64,000 nucleotides of DNA from Oasisia sp. SBJ-2009 (Eukaryota > Annelida > Polychaeta > Sabellida > Siboglinidae): assembly GCA_964017155.1 (NCBI GenBank), contig OZ024857.1, positions 15,925,415-15,989,414 on the forward strand, in the 5' to 3' direction. Positions 12,058 through 26,038 of the stretch are shown here, piece by piece (the stretch's first letter is position 1; the number at the start of each line of letters is the position of its first letter). Under the pieces are notes generated by a model that was not told the origin of the DNA, made no database searches, and saw nothing but the letters and a program-made list of their open reading frames with translations. Both the position numbers and the translations under genes were made by a program.

Positions 12058-14720
12058 TCTCATAACTCACACATTACCTTCTTATCAGCAATATCATTAC
12101 CTTGATTATCACTATCCTGCAAGTTACATATAGTTATTCTGATATCACAACTATGTTCTTCTAACGTACCTGTAGATATCATCTTTCCCCTGTAGTATCT
12201 CCCTAGTTGTGTTCATATAGAATAATCCACTATCCACACACTAATCCACGACTAGAAACGTCTTAGATTCACAGTTCCAGGTCATTCTACCAGTGCCTCT
12301 AGTAGACACTCATTCTTAATCGCTGCGTCAGTGCCACTGATGGCACTGTGATCAGTATCTCTAACCACACTTCAAACACAGTTTTTAACAAGTCATGTGA
12401 TTGCCAAATAATGACGTAAACTCTCGTTTTATACATTTTCAATGCATTTTAGTACAATAACCTGCTACAATGGCTGGAACCGGTTTCTGATTTTCTACAC
12501 CATAGCACTGTAAATATAACAGGCCACCAGTGTAACTAGAACCAAACATTGCGAGCCAGGCATACACAATCACACACATTCAATGCAATAAGGCTCTCCT
12601 TTTGAAAGTTCACTGATGCAACTTTGCAATCTGGAAAGCTGCATGAATAATGCATAAATGCAGTGTATTTATTCACACCGTGAAGCTTCGGTTAAAAAGG
12701 CCGTTGTTGCCACAAAAACAGGCTCTAAATCGTAAAAACAGGTAGCATGAAAAAATCAAATCACACAGCTGTGAGAGAGGAGGTAATAGGGACCATTCAA
12801 CAACTACATATCACAGGAGAGATGTCATGTGTACGGCAGTACCGTACCTTTCGCCAACCATAACTATGGTTTAACCCTTCTGAATTTAAAATGTTTTCCT
12901 ATGCGTGTTCCAAGTCGTTGCAGCAAGGGAACAAACTCACCAAGATATGGGCGAATTTAACCTTTTTGTAGTTCATTTGCTGACACAGCAAGTTGTGCTG
13001 ATTTTAAAGATAACTAGCTTCTGCCATGAATGCATTCAGTACACTGATTACACTGACCAGTTCTACAAGTAACGTGGATAACACATGACACCGTGTCTAG
13101 GAGGGTTTGAAACTTAACATAGAATGCTATGTAAACAAACTCTGTCAGTTACTGTGTTAAGACAATCCTCAATTCAAAATCATTGAATATGAAAAATATA
13201 TCTAGTCAGTCAGATTCTTTTGGGTGCTCAAGTTCAAAGGGTTAATGCAATTTTTATTTGTTGTTGTTCAACATTCTACTTTTACAAATGTTAAATGTCA
13301 TGCTAACAAATACACCAGTAAAAAAGATGGTTGGTGAAATGCTCATTCGACCAGAAGTTGGCAAACTGCCTATTGGTGAAATGGTCTGGATTTGTGAATC
13401 TGGGATAATCAAGTGCAAATGGCGTAAGACCACATTAGCATTTTCCATTGGCGACCATTATAACGTTTCCTTCATTTCCTATTAATCTTGATCAGCTCTC
13501 TTATTGACAATTTCACAGCATATTTACCCTCCATAGACAGAAGTTAAGTGAAACATTCGTGAACTTTTAATACCTCAGGCTCCCACAAAGTTCATTCAAA
13601 CCTTACACCCCTCCATTTCTGCTTGAACCACCCACGGATTGCCCCTGATTACATCACCAAGCAAAATGACAAATGTATTAATACGCAGAAATGCACCGAA
13701 TGACAGCTGTCGTAATTTGACAGCTCTGATGTCACGCTGCACAAAAATGTCATTTATAATCACTCCACACTACATATGTGCTCACAGAAATTCAGACAAC
13801 GTGCATAATGCTGCTTTTATAGGGTACTCTGCGGTCGGGGAATGGCGGACGTGCACCTTTTGGTGGTCTTACGCCAAATGGATCAGGGGCAGTGAACAGT
13901 GGGTGGCATTATTAGTGAATAACAGCTGGCGTTATTAGTGAATAACGGGTGAAATTATTAAATATGGTGGTAGGTGTTTAGTATGGCTGATGGTTGTTGT
14001 ATAAAAGTAATTTTTTTTAAATATTAAAATGCAATGAGGTTAATAATAAAGCAGAAAGGTAACTCAAATCAAAAATGCATAAGTTTTAGTATTACACACA
14101 GGCATGTCTAACAGTTATATAAGCTTAAAGACGCCATTTACCTCGAGAGTAGCTTGATTTTCATTTCCAAATATTCCGGCCATTGATCAGTACACTGAAA
14201 CAAACATATACAATATATTAATTACATGAACAAACATTAATATTCATGTATACAGGTATTGCATGTCAAATCGCATTTAAATAAGCTTGAAGCAGTCTGC
14301 ATTTAAAATGTTGCACAGCGAGAATGTTCAAGTTGAAAAGTAATCATGCAAACATTAAACAGCACTTGCGAAGCAAAAGCCCATTACAGCCTAACAGCCA
14401 GTTCCTGGAATTGCTGATCAAACAAACATACATGTCATCTGGTTTCAATAATAAAGACAATTCATAACAAGTGGTGGCAAATTTTTTTTTTATTGATTCA
14501 CTATGAATTTCCATTAGTGTCAATATTTTAATTCATCACAGTTTGGACATTTAGGCTGAAAAACAACGTTTTGCCATTCATTCGATTTGTTTGCCATTCA
14601 TGTTGGTTGAACTATTCAATTTATTATGAAAATAATAATACAATAATCATAGAGTTACAGATTGATGACTTCAATGTTTGTACGAGTAAATTAATATTAA
14701 TGTACAATTTGCAACTTGTA
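12055..14720. other. unassigned DNA, probably intronic
   Basis: No gene recognised. GGCGTAAGACCAC (about 13420) and its complement GTGGTCTTACGCC (about 13863) lie about 440 bp apart and hint at an old inverted-repeat element between about 13210 and 13945, but the arms are too decayed to call. Confidence 0.45.
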
Positions 14721-14780
14721 AATTATATATATATATATATATATGCTATGTATATATATATATATATATATATATACATA

Positions 14781-14861
<81 letters not shown>

Positions 14862-14893
14862 TGTATACACATAAATAATATATATTATACTAG

Positions 14894-14929
<36 letters not shown>

Positions 14930-15052
14930 TATGTACATATATATATATAATATAAATATATGTAAATGTATATAAATATATATATACATATATTATGTAT
15001 ATGCAAAGTACTTATATATATAATTATATATGTATATGTATATATAAACACG
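14721..15052. repeat. AT microsatellite block
   Basis: About 330 bp of (AT)n with repeated interruptions such as ACATAGCATATA and GTGTATA. The spacers CTATGT and ACATAG recur in inverted orientation, so the block can fold on itself. Both strands are open by composition only. Confidence 0.9.
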
Positions 15053-16553
15053 AGTATGTAACATAACTAATGTGCATCTGACACTACGACACACGATGAA
15101 TACAAGTACCCAGTGACAATGTGCACTCCACAAATCATAAGGGTAAAATTTATAGTGGCATCATGACTGAGAGGTGAGCACTCAATAGCAGACAGCATGA
15201 CACCTGGCTGGGTGTTCTGTGGTCACAGTGACCTCTCTAAGGTACTGGTCACCTTAACCCTCCATCCCCTCCACCTATGACACCTCTCTACTCTAGCAGT
15301 CTTTGTCACGTACACATTAGACCCCACTTGATCAGGCAGGGTTGTTTTTTATGAGATTCAAATTAACCTGAAGTGTTCTGCCGTGTGGAGTCACACCTTG
15401 ACATCTTGTGAGTGTCACTGTGCCAGTGGGTGGTTGACATGTACACTTTGTTTGGTTCTTATCTCAATTTACTGGCAAAGATCAGTAATCACTATGATGT
15501 AATACATTAGGGCACCATGTATGAAAATATATCTGCCATTCACGCAATGAACTAACGGGGCCACTACGTGTGAATAGTTTCATTATACCTGTAGATTAAA
15601 ATAATTTTAACTTTTTCATGTTTCACAATAAATCAAAAAATGTTGTTAGGTACATTGTCAGATCTTGGAATATATGACAGAAGAAAAAAACAAATTTGGT
15701 AGTTAATTAAATAAAGCGATCAATTATTTACATCAAGGCCAGCTGAAAACCTGGGCAAAAACAGTGGTTGGTCTCTAGAATGATCCCAACAAATCTGTCA
15801 ATGTGGATTTTATCATTTCTACTTAAACTATTATGAATTAATAAGTATCATTACTTGATTCATTAACTTAACAAATAAATATTTAAGTTTGAAACAACTC
15901 ATCTTTCAAAATAAATTGAACTCATAGCTATGTTGATAATAAAATAATGGGTTATTTCCTAGGTGTGAATATGATAGAAATACAGTTTTACAAATAATTT
16001 CAAACAACATTTGAAGGTAAAGACAGTAACTATGTAATTACAAACCCATTCAGTATCTTTAGGTACTTCAAAACATTTTAAAATGGATGCTGAGTAACAC
16101 TGCGATATGCTATTCTGAAACTGAACACATGGCGCCATCTGTTGCTCTGAGTTTGTGAAATTATAGTGCATTTTGGATGTGAATTTTTCTTTTGGAGGCT
16201 ACCGTATTTGTTCAGCAAATCAGCAAAAAGCAGATAACAGTGACACAATAAATCAGTGAAGTGGAGTGATATGAAACTACAATGCATCAAAACAGTAACG
16301 ACAGTCAATAAAATTCTCAAACAAATAACGTGATACTATTTCTATGCCACAGAGGGCGCTACCAAACTGATTCTGCTTCCTCATTCAAATGTTTGGGTAC
16401 GTCACGCTTGGATGGTTAGATTACAGGTGTTTACAGGTGTGCCACTGTGGATGGTGGTCAAAGGAACGTGTGAAGCAGCACGTGCCAGACTGACCAGTCA
16501 CTAGACTGACCAGTTGTACCACGTTAAAGCCAGAACCCAGCACGTGTGCTAGG
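15053..16553. other. unassigned DNA
   Basis: No gene recognised. A GC-richer patch at about 16345-16550 precedes candidate exon 1c and includes CACAGAGGGCGCTACC (about 16349), which loosely resembles a CTCF-type site but does not match the full consensus spacing. Confidence 0.4.
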
Positions 16554-16616
16554 ATGGCGACTGTAAACCATACCGCGATGAAAGCGTGTGTAATTTGGAC
16601 ACCAGATGGGCAGAAA
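16554..16616 (+). CDS. candidate alternative first exon 1c of SLC26 gene 1
   Basis: An ATG with A at -3 and G at +4 opens 21 codons (MATVNHTAMK... ending TPDGQK) that run into AAA|GTAAGG, a phase-0 donor. Joined to 28023 it would give another cytosolic N-terminus, protein about 752 residues. The preceding 100 bp are relatively CpG- and CACGTG-rich. The support is phase, donor and context only, so it is the weakest of the three candidates. Confidence 0.3.
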
Positions 16617-19600
16617 GTAAGGAAACGTGACTGACATGTACAACACGTATTACTCATACATATGAATGTGGAAATAATAAATGTAAACAGTGATATTTTC
16701 CCAATGCCATAATTGCCAGGGTGTTTGGTAGCAGCACAAAAACTGCTGCAATGTTAAGTGTTATTTTATATCGTACAAACAAAATGCCAGCGGCTTGTCT
16801 GAGCAGTAGGGGTGCTAGAACAAGTTACAGGAAGTGAATACGATACCTATATATAGCCCAAACTGAGTTTACTACAACTTGTAGTACAAGCACACTGACA
16901 CACAGTAGGATAACAATCCCAACTAGAAGTAGTCAGCTGCCTTGCTACGATACCAGTTTCCTAATAACCCAACCAATTTGGTTGATGTAACAATGGATGT
17001 GGCACACAGAAACCATGTATAATGTGTCAAGTCTGACACAATAAACCACTACACTCCAGAACTTGCTATTTACTGACGTGCAAATTGTAGATTTGGACCA
17101 GGATTTGGAAGGTGGGGGGGGGGGTTGGCTGCTGAAGAGTTTTAACTCTCTGGTTCTATGGGGTTGGACCTCAAAAAACGAGGGGAGGGTGTCGTTGAAA
17201 ATCTGAAGTGAAAATAATCTAGATTTGATTCTTTTCTTGATCCAGAGAAATCTGGAATGATTCCCAGGAATAAAAACTGTTTTTGGTGGAGGCAACTACG
17301 GGGGTAGTCTTACATAAAAGACAAATTAAATATGTACACAAAAAGGATTAGGCCTACCTATGATAAACATGGGTGCCTTGATATATATATGTTACACCTC
17401 GAACACTATTAAACATAACATTACCAAATAATTTGTACTGTATGTAAATATGTCCGTACTGTTAACATTGTACGCTAAGCAGACATAAAGCCAAACTGTG
17501 GTTGTTGCCAAAATATTTTGTATTGTTCCCACACAGCTAGGACACAGCAGGCACTACAAACATATCAAGTAGTGCCCTCTTGTGTAGCATTGAATAACTA
17601 CACCACAGCTTCAATGTACTGTAGGTGGCAGCACTGTCACATCTAGGCATTCTAGGCACACACCCAGCTGATCACAGGCCTATCAATTCAGATAAATCAC
17701 TCACTGTACTCATGAATTCTTGGATGTGCATTAAGCACAAATATAAATTATTGTTCAACCTTCTACTAAAACATATGGATCTATCATAATTACTCACAAC
17801 TGACCCACATAAAAAACATTACATTTGAGCGTGATTTATTTACCTTAGTCGGATGGTTTTGGTAATTAATCACAATTAAGCAAAACCATGGCACCTTCTA
17901 TTCATGTTGCTTACACATTCACAAGACCACGTTGGCTGATATTATTACCACAGGGCGGAGATGACGCCAGTTGTAAGTGGTTTATGCTGTTCTCAATCTA
18001 TAGTACTCTCATACACTGTGTCAATAGACAAGTTACTTGAGCGTCCTGTGTCAAGCTATCTGTGCACCGTACAGGAAGTTATCTGAGCACCCTATGTCAA
18101 GACAAAGTACTTTACAATGATACTGAACTCAGTTAGCAACGAAAGTTTCAAAGTGACTCCTGAATTTACTGTAACGTCAGGTGTTTTTACTCTTAGCTAC
18201 TTTTAGTTACACAAACCACATGAAAGACTTTCTGCACAAACAACTGACTTACTTAATCCTGTTGATGTGGGATCACACGTACGGCCGACGTCAACGGACG
18301 TCACGGTTGCACAAACAGCGTTGCACAGACAACACAACAACAGACAAATCTTTCTATTTACTGACGTGCAATAACATGTATGGAAACTGTCCAATCTACC
18401 TTCTGTTCTACGTAAGTCAAAGTGAACCAATTATATCTCACACATAAAACTTCTTCAGAAATGTTCTCCTAATGCAATTGTAAACATCAACACTGCTTAT
18501 TATATTTCCTACCATATGTTATGTCACTTCCACAAATTAACCATTAACTAGACCATGTCCAGGGTGAGTATCCTATGAAAAGGCTGTAGCACACACACAC
18601 ACAACAATCCTTACACATCATTATTTGCTGCATGAGATGCGAATACTGCCATATTCCCCCATAAAAACTGCACATGCTCTGTACAAGACAAACTAATAGG
18701 CAGAAATAAATAAAATATACATAAACATACCTAATTATATATCTATAAACTTGTGACTTTCTCCTGTGACTTTATTTCCTACAAACTCATACTATCACAT
18801 ACTCTGTCCACATAAACCATTGCACCAGATTTCACACAACGTTTACTATTTCTTTGTAGAACCAACAAAACATTAACATAACATAAACATGTTAAAATCC
18901 ACCATCGTTAACTATCTAGACCCTTCAGCCTTTCATTCAGTTCTTGGTCTTGCTCTGGCCAGATGCCAGTGACTAGACTGGTTTGTTAAGTTGACAAGCC
19001 GAGTGGACAAAGCAAAGGTGGCTGTGTTCTTCACCCACGTGCCGAGGTCCTCGTTTACGTTCAACCACTTTTGACCATGCACGTACTAGCCCAAAAACAG
19101 ACTCTGTGGAGTAAACCTACTTCAGACTTTGGCATGGAATAATATCATGGCTCAAACGGCCGCATAAGATATCAACATTTGTATTGTTTGCCAATATCTA
19201 CACATACCTAAAAACCCAGCTCAATACCAACTTGTTATATTTACCAGTTAACACTATTCTACATACAAATCTTGAGTGGAAATTATATTTACGTCCAGTG
19301 TTGTAATTACTGTCACCTTCAATTTAGACATGTCAGTGGTATAAACACTCAACAAATAATTCCTACTTGTGAAATCAATTCGCGTAAGTGCGATGTTATT
19401 CACAACCTTTGACCACTACCCTATAAAGACAAACTTCACGTTTATTACAAGCATTTATACTGCGACACCGCACAAGATGGCCGGCCAGATGTTGTTCTGT
19501 TATGCTAAAACCACTCATACACGACACAAACAATCCCTTCAGTAAACACCACAGACGACCAAACTCACTTATATTTCATTATGAAACATACGCACCTGTA

Positions 19601-20974
19601 TTGCATTTTGGTGGATAAATAAAAAGGCAAACCCTAACAAATCCTCACTTAAATTGTCAAATATAACAGTGAGTTGAGTTAGACGCAATGTAATTATTAT
19701 ATAAAGCTGTAAATTAACCTGTTCTGACAGGCTTGTCTTGGCCAGGGCCAACAACATAAAGAAGTTTGGTTTTATAACAGTACAAGGCCTAGTAAGGACT
19801 GCAACTACTAGTTAGCAGCCAATGCATTCCGATATAAATTAGGCAATCCTTTAACAAAGACACACAAGTTACCGGACAAGCAAAGATAAATATGTTTACA
19901 CATATATTAGTACAACTATGCATTTAGGCATGTCTACGCATATTGACAGGTGCGTGTGAAATTATTGTAAATGTTTTCGATGACACTTGACACGTGTATC
20001 TGGTGTTTCAAGTCGCTAAGCTGAACCGAGTCTGAGTCATTCAGACGCCTCAGAACAAACATGCAGCTTTATTAAAACTTCACATTAAAATGCTAATTTC
20101 AAAGAAAAACTCTTGATGAAATAAAAATAAAATTATTTGTGTGTGTTACTATGTAAGCACAGCTGTGACCAGGCACACCACCGGAGCCACCACACTGAAT
20201 ACTCGTTGCATCAGCTGCGTCCTAAGTTTGATTTCCTCAAATTTCTGTAAGTTTTTTGGGTGTGCGTTTGATGAATGGCCTCCTAAAGAGAGCGTAAGTG
20301 GATCGGTCGAAAACATTCTAAGAAGTAAGGACCATTTAAACACTTGTTTAATTGGGACTGAGTGTGATCTTCATATCAACTTACCAAGTAGTAATCAAAT
20401 AATCCAGCGCCTCTCAGAGCTCAAGATCTGAACAAACACACTTAACAAATTCGGTTATAAATCGAAGGACTTACTGAAATGTAGTCATTCAGACATTTGT
20501 CGCCTCGGATGATGTACACAGTGACAAACCTAGAACAGCCCAGCAGTTAGGCTTCACTGTGGTGAGTTGAATATCAATTTGTAACATTTTGTGTTAATGG
20601 TAAAGTTACAAATAATTATTGAGTTCAGTTTATCAAAATTAAATACTGTATTAATTAATTATTGAGTGTGCTCGTTAAACCATGGCTGTAGGCAGTGTAA
20701 TTAAATGAAAAACAAATTATGAAACTACATCTATGCAAAAATATTTCATTCTAACCTAGACAGAAATTTAATTAAAAAGGTAGTTTCATTTTCATGTATT
20801 CAAAGTACTAAAAGTTCTTTCACAATGTTGTTTTAACTGTAATGCCATATTAGTAATTTTTTATTTATTTGTATTTATTTTGTTTTATTTATTAGTATTT
20901 ACATATATGTGGATGCCAGAGATGTCCCATTGAAAATCATGCTTTAACAACACGTGACATGGTCACCTACATTA
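16617..20974. other. unassigned DNA, probably intronic
   Basis: AT-rich. No frame with family resemblance and no organised repeat larger than a microsatellite. Open frames at 16945-17295 (minus) and 20141-20431 (plus) have no recognisable content. Confidence 0.5.
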
Positions 20975-22505
20975 TAGGCTTGGGCAAGGATTTTTCACTC
21001 AAATTAACCATATTGATGCATGACTTACACATAGAAATATTAACCGGTGTGGAATACAATTTATATGCATAAGAACGTCATTATGTTATCTCTTTGTATA
21101 CGAAATTTCGTTCTTGTTCCTAAAATATAACGCGTTCAGTAGCATTTTAAAACTACCCCCTACTCAACAAAAATCGGCCTGTTGCGACACGCTGCCTGTG
21201 CTAAGATGCTATGCTTGTTACGCTAGCGCGAGCGCCTCATCGCGTTTACCACCAGGCTGACAATTTAAGCGTAAAATAGGCTTTCTTCTCAAACGTTGCG
21301 CCGCGTCAATTTTTGACCAATTCAATCAGAATAAAGCTTATTTTGAAGAAAAATTATTGCTCTATCGATTGGTGATACACACTACGCTGAACTAATAAGA
21401 AATCGTCCGCTAAAACACAATTAAACATGACAACTTATGTCATGGTCGTATTTCGTGAGCAACGTCGTCGTTCCGCATCATATCGCGTAGTGTGTGGTAC
21501 CATTCGATCCGGCATGAAATTTGCTATCCAGTACATATCATTTTATGAATATAACATTTTATTTGTGGGGGCGCACGCGTTTGAAAGCTGGTGGTACTTT
21601 TTCCCCGAGTCGCCACACTTCGAGTCTTCAGCAGATCGCCGCACGCATTAGTAGTAAGTAAGTCGCTAATGTCGTATTCCACGCGTATGTTAGCAATTTC
21701 TAAACATCACGGCACATAACAGCTACCAATTGTCTCATGGTCAATGTATTGCATTTTATTGATAATTTATAGCGAATAATTCGTCTATTTGCCTGTTGCA
21801 AAATCTATGGGTTTGCCCTTGCAACGAAATAGGCTGACCTAGATATCAACATCACGGTGAGCGCCAGGACTAGTCGATCTTTGTTGTGAGGGGTGTCAAG
21901 GAAGCTGTCGAAGCTCGCCGTTTACTTGAGAAACGATCTTTATGAACATTAATTTTCTACATGTTGTTTTACTCGTATTATAGATGACAACTATTACAAC
22001 TGTATTGTCCACACAACAGTAATTGATACGAAATTCGGCATAATGCGCCGCTATTTCAGCTACACCAACGATAAATATACACCGCTGCAATGTCTGCGCC
22101 GTTGCGATAAAGCCGACTTTCTACTTGTATTCGCGCAACACATGGATTATTGCATTTACAATGCCTTTGAAATAGTATACAACAATTTTATTTAAAAAAA
22201 GCAGAGACAAGAAATAACAATTCTTGGAGACGAATTGATCGACCTAGCGTCGTAATTCCATAACATTATAGTTTTTATATCTTTTTGTGTTAATATTATA
22301 ATTACGTATGTTGTCAAATCATTTTGAAATTCATTCACCCACATGATGGAATGTATTTCAGAATTTATCAATATTACATATAACAATATTTGTTATTAAA
22401 CTGATTAGTAGTTCAATTTAACACTAATTATTTTATAAATATATGTTATTATAATCTTATAATACTTTTATTACATTTGGTCATATATGACAAAATATGT
22501 AATCA

Positions 22506-22560
<55 letters not shown>

Positions 22561-23300
22561 ATGGTTTCTAAATTATAGATTAGTTAATTATGTCAACATT
22601 TTACACAAAATAGAGAATTTTAGAAGAACTCTTATTTCACGTAAACAACAATTATATGATTTATGTGAAAATCATGCAGTAGATATACATAACAACCTGT
22701 GCTAAATTAAAAGTTTGTAACTTTAATATATGTTTGGCTAGAGCATGGCCAAAATATACCTAATTTTCACTGTCATGGCGGCCATATTGGATACCTAATT
22801 TGCATAATTTATGCAAAAAATGAGAAATAGCTCAATTCTATTGAAAACTAGTTACATGCCAAATTTGGTTGATCTGTGTTGAAAAGTAAAGATTTTTGGT
22901 TGAATCTATACTACCTACCTTGAAATTTTGACATTTTACCCCCGAGGTAATCGGGGAAAAAAGTAAAACATCATATAAAACCCAAACGACATGACATGGC
23001 TGAATGAAACTTGTTTTACTATCCGAATATAATATATATCTTTCACAAATTCATATTTTTATCGCTTTTAGTGACTTTTTTCAATTTTGTGCTTGTCTCT
23101 TGCCAAGTGTCAATTTGCTAAAATAACATATTCCCACATTTTCACTGGAAATATTAGTCATACCACTCTAATAATTTATGTACATGTTGAGCATGTTGTT
23201 GTCCTTGGATGCATGTAATATTGAGTTATTCTAGTGATAAGTAAAAAAGTTGTGTTAAGTCAAAAATGACTTTTTATAATAAATTCCTTGCCCAGGCCTA
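20975..23300 (+). mobile_element. non-autonomous DNA transposon, TAGGCTTGGGCAAGGA family, copy A
   Basis: The left end is TAGGCTTGGGCAAGGA and the right end TCCTTGCCCAGGCCTA, its near-perfect complement, both flanked by TA. The 2.3-kb body includes sequences shared with 39098-40723: a GCTAGCGCGAGCGCCTCA segment (about 21221), an inner block at 22080-22265, and the right end from about 22940. An AT run (22507-22557) lies inside. No transposase-length frame is present, so it depended on another element. The TA flanks and short inverted ends suggest a Tc1/mariner-like or related superfamily, but that is not established. Confidence 0.75.
22507..22557. repeat. AT microsatellite
   Basis: Uninterrupted (AT)n of about 50 bp inside transposon copy A. 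Confidence 0.95.
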
Positions 23301-25428
23301 TACATTAAATAAAGATTTTACTACTAAAATTACTACAACTATAGAACAGATTACCACAGCTTATTCTTATTTGACATACGCAGAAAAAGACAAACTCGTC
23401 TGTCAACTGTTGTTTTAACTAGGACTTAACAACCTGTCATTGCGGAGTGAAGTTGTCTTTGAACAGGATAAAGTTATTTTGTCACCAAAAATATGCATAC
23501 CTACCTCACAGTAAACATGATCGCATTGTGGTAAGGACTTGATAAAAGACAAGTCATGACAGGGAATTTTGTAAACATAATATAAATACCTATTTAGAGT
23601 TCATAATAAATGTCTTAGCACTTTATATAAGTTAGCTGAAAACCACTGAAAAGGTCATATATACATATTCAATCTATTTGTGCACTTGTTTGCAAAACAT
23701 GCAGCATTCTGATGAAATAGTTGCTGACACCTTAATTCCCCCCTCTGTGTGATAACAACGATAACAGATCACTATCAGAGTCACCTTGCTATTCTGTAGC
23801 ACGGCCACAGTAGATAGTGCACTCGTAACCAGCCATGTGGAACACAACATAACCAGCCATGCAGAACAAAACACCTCTTACAGACAGTAATGACAGTGAC
23901 CATGACAAGGCATACCTAGTTCTTGGTCCTGTCCGTATTTAGGTTCTTATCACCTGACTGGCTGGCCTCGAGATCCTAGTGACTTCTCTCTCCCCTCAGA
24001 CAATAGCCACCAGGTGCACAGAGCCCGGGGCAACCTGGCACGACTTAACTGACCAGTGGGGTCATCCTAACTGACCATCATGACCCAAACTGGCCATTCT
24101 AAATGAACACGATGTACATACAATAAACTGAGGAAATAACGCACTTTGCATAGGGTTACAACAAAGTTATTAAAGCGATATATTTGTTTTATAACCCCTT
24201 GCAAATTAACCAATCAACAGGCAATACGACATCACTCACATGTCGCTAGTGCACGTTTTGGCGATTCTATGAATGATCCAGTGATACGGTGCTACTAATC
24301 ATGTCACCTGCCATGTTACGTTACACACACTGCGTCACTATTCTTCATAACAATTACACACCCATCACGTGATTAGATACACGTTTACGAGCGTGTAGAC
24401 TCGTTCCTACAGACACACGTGGATACAGGATGAGTGCTCTCAGAGACAAAGTTCTCTTGTCAAGTAGTCGCTAGGTTAAACACATGCCGCAAATCTCTGC
24501 ATCTGCCATATGATTGGCACACGTGAAAGTATTACATGCCAACTGTGGACTTATTGCAAGGACAGCGATTAAGACAGACAAAAATAAAGGGTCACTCGTG
24601 CAGCTGTGCATAACATGTCACAATCATAAACACTCACGTACAAATTATCCGGTGCTATTTTCAATCACGACTGAGTTCAACTCAGAGACTGAAGTGACTC
24701 TTTGTCATAAACAGTCGAACATATTCTTTCTGATTGGCTCGGCTACGCATTTACGCAAAGCACTGATACACAAGAAACTAACACGAAAAAACACAAACAA
24801 TAATGGAAAGTAAATAACACCTTTCATAGTTAGAAATGTAGTAACTGAAATAAAGTAATGACTTTTGCTAGGAATTATAACATATACATTTTACATGTTA
24901 TATTTACTTAGTTTCAACAATTTTAAAATACATATTTTAATTGTTTCTCAGAACATTTAATCAGGATTGACAACAAACTTCACATCATCCTTAACCTATA
25001 ATTCTTTCAACTTTCAGCTGCTTACTATTTTCATTGACCAAAGCTCACTGATGTCATTGTTTTGTGTAATTGAATCAATGCACACAAACTGTTTATTTCT
25101 ATTAAAACAACAGGTCTTTTATAATAATTATTATATTTAGCAGTAATAATAAAAAATACTGTTGTTTTTAATAATTACTTCTGTTACAATTGCATAATGT
25201 CTGTTCCATCAATTGTTTATTGGCAATAACACAATCACTTGTTCATGTGATTGTCATTTTTGCTTCAATTCAAATAATATATATACTGTGTGCTATCTGT
25301 ACATAAATACCATGTCTGCTATAAATTATGTAATAGGTCACTAACATATATATATCCTTAACTGTCATCACTTCATTATATTGAAAAAGTATATGAATTG
25401 AAATAAAAATGACAACTTGAATAATATA
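23301..25428. other. unassigned DNA, probably intronic
   Basis: No gene, RNA or organised repeat recognised. A 99-codon frame at 24514-24813 shows no coding character. Confidence 0.5.
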
Positions 25429-25524
25429 CATACATATATATATATATATATAATGTGAGGATTAGGGAGAGAGCGAGAGAGACGAGAGAGCGAGCAAAAG
25501 AGAGAGCGAAAGAGAGATAGCGAT

Positions 25525-25560
<36 letters not shown>

Positions 25561-25562
25561 CT

Positions 25563-25597
<35 letters not shown>

Positions 25598-25908
25598 CAG
25601 ACAGACAGACAGACAGACACAGACACAGACAGAGACAGAGACAGAGACAGAGACAGAGACAGAGACAGAGACAGAGACAGAGACAGAGACAGAGACAGAG
25701 ACAGAGCTAGAGACACAGAGCTAGAGAGAGGGAGAGAAAGAGAGAGAGGGGGGGGGAGAGAGCGAGAGCGAAATATTCATGAGAGAGTAGGGTGAGGGAA
25801 AGAGTAGTGTGAGGATTAGGAAGAGAGTGAGAGAGACGAGAGAGCCAGCGAGAGAGCTAGCGAGAGAGATAGCGAGAGACAGAGAGAGCTAGCGAGAGAG
25901 ACAGAGCT

Positions 25909-25943
<35 letters not shown>

Positions 25944-26038
25944 GAGAGAGAGAGAGAGAGAGCGAGGGCGAGTAAGTGAGAGAGAGAGCGAGCAAGAGAG
26001 AGAGCTAGTGAGAGAGCGAGAGAGAGAGTATATATAGC
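25429..26038. repeat. purine-only compound microsatellite
   Basis: A short (AT)n is followed by about 580 bp that are almost wholly A and G on the plus strand: GAGA runs, AGCGAGAG units, (CAGA)n and a long (GAGACA)n hexamer run (about 25630-25705). A segment near 25450 and one near 25808 (GTGAGGATTAGG followed by GAGAG) are copies, so the block has been internally duplicated. Such homopurine tracts can form triplex DNA. Confidence 0.9.

Noticed and set aside
16345..16365. CTCF site (AGAGGGCGC core)
   Set aside because: The core resembles the consensus but the flanking CC(A/G) spacing is off by one. Too weak to call.
20141..20431. 96-codon frame on the plus strand
   Set aside because: Looks mildly protein-like but matches no known family and has no splice or promoter context.
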